DNA of 64,000 nucleotides, from contig CM060691.1 in the NCBI GenBank assembly GCA_030686995.1, forward strand, positions 61,834,838-61,898,837, read 5' to 3'. Below are positions 57,018-64,000 of this stretch, one piece after another. Each line of letters begins with the position of its first letter. Position 1 is the stretch's first letter. The notes beneath the pieces are model-generated. The model had not been told where the DNA came from. It saw only the letters and a program-made list of their open reading frames with translations, and did no database searches. The position numbers and the translations under genes were made by a program. This DNA comes from Artemisia argyi. Its lineage: Eukaryota > Streptophyta > Magnoliopsida > Asterales > Asteraceae.

Positions 57018-58909
57018 GACTACCCACAGTGATGACCCATATTGAATCATCTTTCCGGCTGCCACCTCAGCTTTCTCTCTCTTCAACCCATATTCATCTC
57101 TCTCATCACAGTGGCAACCCATATTTCATCATTTTTTTTTCTTTAAAAAAAAACATTTTTTAACACAAACACAACTTTTATTAATAAAACGTAAACATTA
57201 CATAAACGAAACGATACGGAATTAAAACATTACAATACTAAATTAAATATAAATATGACTAAACATCACAGAAATTCTTCATCGTCTTCGTCCTCATCGT
57301 CCTCATCTTCGTCTTCATTGTCATGAGGGAGACGATGATGTCTACGATTTCTCCAAATGTGCTCGACCAAATCAGCTTTTAAGTTTTGATGAATTGTTGC
57401 GTTATCGAGCTCCAGAGAAATTGCTAAAGATTCTTCAAATGTATTTAAGGGATCGTGTGGTTGGTGGACCTCCTCTTCGTGCCATGTAGGACATATCGCC
57501 CGTTGGTTGTCTTTTATGATCATATTATGTAATATGATACATGTATACATAATATCTTTGAGATCACTTTTAAAGAACCCTCGAGCTGGAACTTTAAGCA
57601 TTTTCCACTTCTTCTTCAACACACCAAAAGCCCATTCCACTTCTTTCCTTGCTGCTTCGTGCTTCCTCTTGTACAATAGCCTTTTATGATCATCCGTGGG
57701 AGGATTTGAAATGGACTTAATAAGAACGGACCATTGTGGATATATCCCGTCAGTAAGATAATATCTCCTTTTGTATTGTACATCGTTTGCTTCGAATTCA
57801 AGGTCTGCTGCTCTCCCAGATCTGATATCATTGAAGACAGGTGAACGACGTAAAACGTTTACGTCGTTAGTTGCACCGGAAACACCAAAGAACGCATGGC
57901 AAATCCATAAATCTTGGGAAGCGACCGCCTCCAATAAAATGAATGGATGTGGCCCATGATCACCTCTAGCATATTGACCTCTCAAACTGTTCGGGCAATT
58001 CTCCCACTCCCAACTTGTATAATCAATGCTTCCCATCATCCCAGGAAACTCATGCTTATGCTCGTGATGAACATATAATCTTTCAAGATCAGAATACGTG
58101 GGCTTTCGCAAATACTCAGGACCATATAACTCGATGATAACTTTGCAAAGCTTACGGAGGCATTGACGGGATGTTGTTTCGGCTATTGACAGATTCTCGT
58201 CAAGAGAATCTGGAACGGCTGCGTATCCCAATTGACGAATGGCCGCGGTACAGTTGACCAATGGGCTAATACCAGGTACGCCCCTACAATTATTAGTTTG
58301 TTCAAAATAAGTAGAATAATCGGTTACCTCTCGAACAATTCGTGTGAACAGTTCTCGTCTCATTCGGAAACGTCGACGGAATGTTCTTTCATCGTGCAGC
58401 GGGTTTTCGCCGAAGTATGCATTCACTAACCGATTGTGTGCAGCCACATGATCCCTAGGTACGTATCTTCTTTTAGGTTTTGGCTGATGTGCTTGATACG
58501 CGTTCCAAGCAAACTCCGCCAACTCAACAAACTCACTAGAAACTTCTTCGTCGTCGTCGGAAGACGAAGAACCAAACAAATACTCGTAGGACAACATGGA
58601 CATGGTGAATGAATATTGATGATAATTGTTTGAATTGTGTTTGAAATTGTGTGTTTGAATGTGTGTTTGAATATTGGTAATTATAGGATGAAAAGTGGTA
58701 ATATTTTTTGAATTTTTTTTTTTTTTTTTTTTTTTCAAACGATAATATGAAATATTTCTTTGTAAAATATCGATCGGTTACTCGACCCATATTGGATTTT
58801 TTTATCCGGCGATCGATTTACACATTACCACTCACAGTGGTGATATCGATCGTTTATATCGATCGGTCGATCGTAAGGATCGATTTTTTACGGCCCACTG
58901 TGAGGAGCA
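57018..58909 (-). mobile_element. PIF/Harbinger element 3 (transposase only)
   Basis: TAA (57015-57017 and 58910-58912) flanks ends that share CCCACAGTG/CCTCACAGTG with imperfect outer bases. The right subterminal region has repeated CGATCG motifs (58770-58885). It contains an intact transposase gene on the minus strand and no ORF2. It lies only 36 bp from element 2. Confidence 0.72.
57266..58603 (-). CDS. PIF/Harbinger transposase, intact (445 aa)
   Basis: Cut-and-paste transposase of the plant PIF/Harbinger family (Plant_tran / DDE_Tnp_4 fold). The start chosen is ATG 58601-58603 (MSMLSYEYLF); the upstream in-frame extension is a poly-Lys artefact of a poly-T run. The N-terminal helix-turn-helix-like region (about 60-170) is followed by the RNase-H-like catalytic domain. 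Asp194 lies in MMGSIDYTSWEW, Asp247 in GATNDVNVL and Glu323 in ARKEVEWAFGVL, a complete DDE set. YYLTDGIYP and CIILHNMII are the usual family landmarks. The tail is very acidic (about 428-443). There are no stops or frameshifts. In the family it needs an ORF2 Myb-like partner, which this element lacks; neighbouring elements carry only broken ORF2 copies. The enzyme could still act with ORF2 supplied elsewhere. Confidence 0.9.
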   Translation of the reverse strand: MSMLSYEYLFGSSSSDDDEEVSSEFVELAEFAWNAYQAHQPKPKRRYVPRDHVAAHNRLVNAYFGENPLHDERTFRRRFRMRRELFTRIVREVTDYSTYFEQTNNCRGVPGISPLVNCTAAIRQLGYAAVPDSLDENLSIAETTSRQCLRKLCKVIIELYGPEYLRKPTYSDLERLYVHHEHKHEFPGMMGSIDYTSWEWENCPNSLRGQYARGDHGPHPFILLEAVASQDLWICHAFFGVSGATNDVNVLRRSPVFNDIRSGRAADLEFEANDVQYKRRYYLTDGIYPQWSVLIKSISNPPTDDHKRLLYKRKHEAARKEVEWAFGVLKKKWKMLKVPARGFFKSDLKDIMYTCIILHNMIIKDNQRAICPTWHEEEVHQPHDPLNTFEESLAISLELDNATIHQNLKADLVEHIWRNRRHHRLPHDNEDEDEDDEDEDDEEFL

Positions 58910-58912
58910 TAA

Positions 58913-59636
58913 TTATCAGTTACTCCGTAATTCTTAATTGGTCTATATGAACTATTTTAAAATATTTAGGATATTAGGCTATCATGTGTTTGTGTAGCTA
59001 GCCGACAGGAAGCCTTTCCAAGATTTGCCTAATAAATTGTAAATAAACCTATGTACAAATTTGGCAAATTTATGTTAGAAGATATTTTTAAACAATATAT
59101 CTGACCATTCTAATCTCATCTATTGACTGGTTTTCAATATGACATAAATCACAAGTTAGAACATTATCATGTACATAGAGATAGAAATACTTGTAAATCA
59201 ATACCTGTCGCTTAGGAAGTAATTAAGGTTTTCAGCTGAAAACTCTTACCAAAATTATCAGTTTTGGTAAACTTATTTCACCAAATTTCTACTGCCATAG
59301 ACGATCTATTAAACAACCATTAAATTAACAAACATAGTAATGCTTTTGTTAGGTAAATATAATGTTATCCAGATGTAGACACTATTCTCAAGGTTCATTG
59401 ATTACATCAGGATGATGAACAACAATCCATAATTTATTTATTTAATTAGCCTAAAAAGTTCTGAACAAAGAGCATATTGGTTTGTGAATCTGTAATTAAA
59501 TTTTGTGTATAAGATGAGCTGTGCCTGTGTCTTACATTATTTTACCTATTAACTCCACTTCACATGGCATCTGCTTGTCTTAAATCTCACTTAATATTAT
59601 TCTCACTCTCTCCTTTTTTCTCTCACTAAAAAAACC
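58913..59636 (+). promoter_or_regulatory. Upstream region of the LRR pseudokinase gene
   Basis: AT-rich and without ORFs. A weak TATA-like TATAAG at 59508-59513 lies 170 bp before the start codon. A CT-rich tract (about 59602-59625) probably belongs to the 5' leader. Promoter elements are not certain. Confidence 0.35.
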
Positions 59637-59663
59637 ATGCTAGATCATCATCATCATCACTAG
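59637..59663 (+). CDS. Upstream mini-ORF (8 codons) before the pseudokinase start
   Basis: ATG CTA GAT then five His codons and TAG, ending 20 nt before the main ATG (59684). If the transcript starts upstream of 59637, ribosomes would meet this His-rich mini-ORF first. Translation is not shown by the sequence alone. Confidence 0.3.
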   Translation: MLDHHHHH

Positions 59664-59683
59664 TCTAACTCACCTTAAACAAC

Positions 59684-62600
59684 ATGAACACAATGATCAA
59701 ATACTACGTTGTCTTGGTTCTTGTTTCATGTCTTGTTAGCCAATCTTTTGGACTAACTACCGATGGTGTTTTGTTACTTTCATTCAAATATTCGGTTTTA
59801 AATGATCCTCTAGGTGTTTTAGATACATGGGATTACTCGGATGAGACACCGTGTTCCTGGCACGGTGTCTGGTGCAGTAATCCCCACGATCAACAAAGTG
59901 TAACTGCGCTCTCACTTCCTAACTCCCTTCTTTCAGCTTCAATTCCCGCAAATCTTGGATTACTCCAACACCTCACTAAACTCGACTTATCGAATAATTC
60001 GATAAATGGGTCGATCCCATTATCTTTATACAACGCTACGGAGCTTAAATATCTCGATATTTCGAATAATTTGATATCGGGCGAGCTGAGGGAAGTTGTA
60101 GGAAGTTGGAGGAGTCTTAATGTGCTTAATATATCCGGTAACTTATTGACTGGTAAGTTACCGGCATATCTTGGTAATTTAACCAACCTAACGGATGTTT
60201 CCGTGAAAAATAATTATTTTCATGGAAACATTCCGTCAGGGTTTAGCTCGATTAAATTTTTCGATTTATCAGCAAATTTTATAAATGGGTCGTTACCTAA
60301 AGAGTTTGGAAGCAGTGATCTTATTTATTTTAACGTGTCACATAATATTCTCACTGGTGCTATTCCACCGGATTTTGCCAATAAAATCCCTTCAAACGCA
60401 ACAATTGATTTGTCTTTTAATAATCTCACGGGACCAATACCCGAATCGAGTGTTTTTTTCAACCAAAAACCGTCTTCTTTTGATGGAAATACACAGCTTT
60501 GTGGAAAACCCTTAAAAAATTTATGTTTAATCCCATCATCAGCTTCAATGCCGCCTAATGTTTCTTCGCCCGCGACATCTCCACCAGCAATAGCAGCGAT
60601 CCCGAAAACCGCGGATTCTAATAATTCGGGCAATGAAACGAATTCGTCTTCAAAACCCGGGTTTAAGACAACCACGATTGTCGGGATTGTGGTGGGAGAT
60701 ATCGCGGGTATCGCGGTTCTGGCCGCGATATTTATCTACATTGTGAAAAAAAGGAAAAAAGATACTCAAAAGCACGAAAATGGTGTAAACAAAGAGTTCG
60801 ATTGGGCGTCATCATCCGAAGAACAGGAACGTAGATGGTTAAGATCATGGCCTTGTTTGAATAAAAGAAGAGTAACCGAAGATGAAGAAACATCAAGCGT
60901 TTGTACAACCTCGGATAGCGACGTAAACGAGGTTGCACAGACAGTCTCAATGAAAAAAGAAGGTGAAACAAAAGGGGAATTAGTGACGGTTGACGGTGGC
61001 GAAAAGGAGTTAGAGTTAGAGACGCTTTTAAAAGCGTCGGCTTATATACTCGGTGCCACGGGGTCGAGTATCATATATAAGGCGGTTCTGGAGGACGGGA
61101 CGGCGTTGGCGGTTCGACGGATAGGTGAAAGCGGGCTGGAAAGGTTTAGGGATTTCGAGAACCAGGTTCGGGTCATTGCAAAACTGGTGCACCCGAACCT
61201 GGTTCGGATCCGTGGGTTTTATTGGGGTGCCGATGAGAAACTTGTTATCTACGATTACGTTCCTCATGGCAGCTTAGCAAATGCACGATACCGTAAGTCA
61301 TTTATTCTTAACTTTATTCTTACGTTGATGCAAAACTTATACTAATTCTGGCTAAAAATGAGTTTCAATGACGTTAAGTTAGTTGTAAAGATATCAGACT
61401 TTTTTGCCAGTCAATTGTGCATTGTCAATGTTTTTAGTACCAATCTTGGAAAGTATCAAACTACGTAATTTAAGATGTACATTTTTACGTGATTTAAGAT
61501 GTACAATTTAGCATTTTAGGATGTACATATTTGTCTTTGAAGATGCACGACTTATCATATAAGCTTTTATGGATTTTTTAGCAAAATGTCGAATTTTAAA
61601 ACTTGGATCCAATGATAGATTCTCTTTCTTTAATGAACAAACTTCTGGTGAAAAGTGTGCAACGTAAATATTTTGACAAACTTCCTAGTACTTAATAAAA
61701 TTATTTTGTGTTTTGTTTAACTGTTCATTATACGAATTTATGAACTATTTTGGAATGGGGTTTTCTATCTTGTAGCTCACGGTGACAGGATAAGAAGGAA
61801 AAAAAAGACACAAAAATGACTCTTGAACCTACAAAAAATATATTTTTTATGAGATCCTAGAGTACTTTTTTGTAAGTCACTGAGTACTTTTTGTATATTT
61901 TTACCTTCTTATCATGTGCCTACAGGGCACACGATAGAAAAACCATTTGGAATAACTTACTTTAAGATGTGCATGTTAGCATCTGATTATGGGCACATTG
62001 TCTTCCAAACGTGCACCAGTTACACAGTTTGTGTAAGCTTTTAATGATTATTTTGGGGCAAAAGGGAAAGTAAAAGTTGGATCCAATGGTAGATTTACCG
62101 AAGGAAACTAAGGCTGTGTTTGATTTTTTTTTTTTTTTTTTTTTGCCTCTTAACAGGCTCTGAATGGCCAAAATGTCTGAATTGGTCAGATATTTGGTCG
62201 TTCAGACCGTTTGTTTGTTTTTTTTTTTTTTTTTTTTTCTGTTCAGACGCGTTCAGATGCAGTAAGATCTTAATGGTTTAGACTTGAGAGGGGTGTCTGA
62301 ATGCGTCTTGTTGCCTCTTGATGACACAAATAAAAACCAAAAAAAAAAAAATAGTACGAGCAAGCAAATGTGCGGTTCAAACATGAGTTTTTTTTTTCCC
62401 GTTCAGATGCGGTCAGATTAAGACATTTACGCATCAGTTTCAGATGTGAGGTTCAGATTCAGATTCAGACCCTCTTAACAAACAAACACCACCTAAACAC
62501 ATTCTGGTGAAATTTTGGGGATGAAATTTATGTACTTTCACCATCTGACAAACTTCTATTATCAGATTTTTTACTAATAATAAAAAGTAAAGGCATGACT

Positions 62601-63992
62601 TAACCGGACCCCCTGTAGGGATGGTTTGTGGAAGACAGTGCTGCTGCCGCCTGTACTGTCTGCATTAAAACTTATATATTTTGACTAAAATAGGTGAACC
62701 CTCATGGAAGGGAGGGTCCGGTTAACACATCCCAAAGTTAAATGTCTACCTTTTCTTATTAAACTCAGTTTAGACAATAAATATTGATGATATTCAAGCT
62801 TAATTCGTTTAGTGGTATGGTTCCATAAGCATCAATAAAATCCTCCTTTTCATTTTATCATTGTATAGCAAAACATGTATTTTGAACTCTTGCTGTTTCT
62901 GGGACACTATGTTCATAACATCTAACCTATTAAAAAATTACTATATATAGTAATTAGATCAGCATGCATATGCAAATGCACATGCGCAGTGTAGCGATTC
63001 TATGTTACTATTGACTAAAGTAAGCTGACGGTGGATGGTGGAGTAGTTGCAACCGAAGCTTTGTTTATAAATGCACAAAGTGGGCACACCACAAGTCAAC
63101 TGTCACGTAGCGTTTACCTCTTAGCCCATTGCGTATTATATCAGACGTGTCCTAAAGATCTTGATATGTTATAGTGTATTAAAATTGAATTCTAATGTGG
63201 TCACATTGAATGAAAATGACGCATCTTTGCCCTTGTCTAGCTTTTCGTTGTTTTATTTGTGCATCACTTGATGTTGTTTTACTTGTACAATATGTAGGAA
63301 AAGTTGGATCTTCGCCTTGTCCGCTACCTTGGGAGGTAAGGCTCAAGATAGCGAAAGGAACAGCGCGTGGCCTAATGTACATTCACGACAAAAAACAAGT
63401 ACACGGGAATCTCAAGCCGAGTAATATCTTATTAGGCTCTGATATGGAGCCTAAAATAGGAGATTTCGGGCTTGAGAGACTAGTTGTGGGCGAAAGTAGT
63501 TGTAGAGTCGGGAGTTCATCTAGGAATTTTGGTAGCAAGAGGTCCACTGCGTCACGTGATAGTTTCCAAGACGTGACCATTGGGTCAAATCCTAGTCCAA
63601 GTCCTAGTGCAATGGGGTGCATTTCGCCTTATTATTCCCCTGAATCACTTAGAAGCATAAAGCCTAACGCAAAGTGGGATGTGTATTCGTATGGTGTAGT
63701 TTTGCTAGAACTTTTGACGGGAAAAGTCATCACCTCTGACGAGTTTGGGCCCGCTAGCATGACGTGGAGCTCCCCATTGAGCGATGAGGAAAAAAATAAA
63801 GTGACACGAATGACTGACGTGGCCATTCGTGGTGAAATGGAGGGAAAAGAGGACGCATTGTTGATGATTTTGAGATTAGCATATAGTTGTATATCTCCTG
63901 TACCACAAAAGAGACCACACATGAAGGAGGTCCTTCACGCTCTCGACAAGTTCCCTTCTGCTGCTTCTTCGTATTATTACGGACACATATAA
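59684..63992 (+). CDS. RDK1-like: LRR receptor-like pseudokinase (RDK1-like), exons 59684-61292 and 63298-63992
   Basis: Predicted 767-aa membrane receptor-like protein. Residues 1-23 are a signal peptide, followed by an LRR N-terminal cap with paired Cys (57, 64). About seven leucine-rich repeats (75-265) and a C-terminal Cys cap (273, 281) follow. Next are a Ser/Pro-rich juxtamembrane stretch, a membrane helix (about 331-354) and a basic stop-transfer KKRKK. The kinase domain starts near 445. The invariant ATP-binding Lys is Arg478 (LAVRRIG), and the catalytic loop reads HGNLKPSN with Asn574 in place of Asp, while DFG (592-594) is kept, so catalysis is unlikely. This matches the Arabidopsis At4g34220 type, described as a dead kinase in abscisic acid responses. 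The donor ACC|GTAAGT (61293) and acceptor TATGTAG (63297) join in frame to ARYRKVGSSP. The TAA is 8 bp before the window end, so the 3' UTR is not seen. Confidence 0.92.
61757..61944. mobile_element. Miniature inverted-repeat element, Mutator-type (188 bp)
   Basis: Ends GGGGTTTTCTATC and GGTTTTTCTATC are inverted over about 50 bp, including GATAAGAAGG on both arms. Flanks TTTTGGAAT (61748-61756) and ATTTGGAAT (61945-61953) agree at 8 of 9 positions, a 9-bp duplication as for Mutator elements. Confidence 0.7.
62112..62493. mobile_element. Tourist-like miniature element (382 bp)
   Basis: TAA (62109-62111 and 62494-62496) flanks ends GGCTGTGTTTG and GGTGGTGTTTG, with further inverted similarity (CTCTTAACAGGCTCTGAA against TTAAGAGGGTCTGAA). 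Three T- or A-runs lie inside. The TAA duplication suggests the PIF/Harbinger-derived Tourist group. Confidence 0.72.
62597..62730. repeat. Small inverted repeat in the pseudokinase intron
   Basis: TTAACCGGACCC (62600-62611) is inverted at 62714-62725. Neighbouring bases are partly complementary and enclose about 100 bp. It looks like a tiny miniature transposon, but I found no clear target duplication. Confidence 0.5.
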
Positions 63993-64000
63993 TTTATTAG

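Larger units (their letters stand above)
61293..63297 (+). other. Intron of the LRR pseudokinase gene (2,005 bp)
   Basis: GT...AG intron at the ARYR|K position in the kinase domain. It contains a Mutator-type miniature element, a Tourist-like element, a small inverted repeat and two copies of a diverged segment (61476-61690; 61957-62110 continued at 62497-62560). The remaining sequence shows nothing else. Confidence 0.85.

Noticed and set aside
58604..58738. 45-codon N-terminal extension of the Harbinger transposase
   Set aside because: It encodes poly-Lys from a poly-T run and lacks family similarity. The ATG at 58603 fits the usual length.
54779..58909. Harbinger elements 2 and 3 as one two-ORF element
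   Set aside because: Each has its own inverted ends and its own TTA or TAA duplication, with 36 bp between them.

Overview
The window is plant nuclear DNA, very probably from the daisy family (Asteraceae). The evidence is AT-rich intergenic sequence, large nested LTR retrotransposons with plant tRNA-type primer binding sites, PIF/Harbinger, hAT and Mutator DNA transposons with their expected target duplications, and one intron-containing plant receptor-like pseudokinase gene on the right edge. The family assignment is an inference: the retrotransposon ORFs resemble proteins I recall from Tanacetum/Artemisia-type genomes, which I could not check.

Positions 1-44930 are almost entirely LTR retrotransposon. 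Element B (gag-protease, Athila-like; right part of its 5' LTR 8993-10012, 3' LTR 25854-27262) is the host for two insertions. Element A (1-8992; LTRs about 3.5 kb, tRNA-Asp-type primer site, one 784-codon ORF) sits inside B's 5' LTR. Element C (11023-21652; copia-type LTRs of 1.33 kb) sits in B's gag and is flanked by CTTAC. C carries a broken copia gag, a broken Athila-ORF1/plant-transposon-type ORF and a Gln/Pro-rich ORF. The end of C is rearranged: 448 bp of B gag are repeated between C's polypurine tract and its right LTR. After 1.1 kb of other DNA, element D (28375-44930, bounded by GTAAG) is a relative of A built as a mosaic of three partial LTRs, one 618-codon ORF and one full LTR. I see no reverse transcriptase, RNase H or integrase anywhere in these 45 kb, so every LTR element here looks dependent on proteins supplied from elsewhere.

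Positions 44936-58909 hold DNA-transposon remains: an AT-rich tract with diverged internal duplications (45-48.4 kb), a Mutator-like element with about 100-bp inverted ends and a remnant transposase N-terminus (48443-50577), three PIF/Harbinger elements (51120-52531, 54779-56981, 57018-58909) and a hAT-type miniature element (52985-53854). The first two Harbinger elements keep only a broken ORF2 (Myb/SANT partner protein). The third keeps only an intact-looking transposase with its DDE residues.

Positions 59684-63992 are the only clear host gene: a two-exon LRR receptor-like pseudokinase on the + strand (similar to Arabidopsis At4g34220, RDK1). Its 2-kb intron has collected at least two miniature transposons and an internal duplication.

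The least expected structures are three. First, a four-unit array of covarying RNA stem-loops just upstream of the polypurine tract in A and D, in elements whose only ORF joins eight-cysteine modules to a C-terminal membrane segment. Second, dense palindromic motif clusters directly upstream of the TATA boxes in B (TGACGGCGTCA) and C (GGCGGAACCC/GGGTTCCGCC). Third, the mosaic architecture of D within a single target-site duplication.
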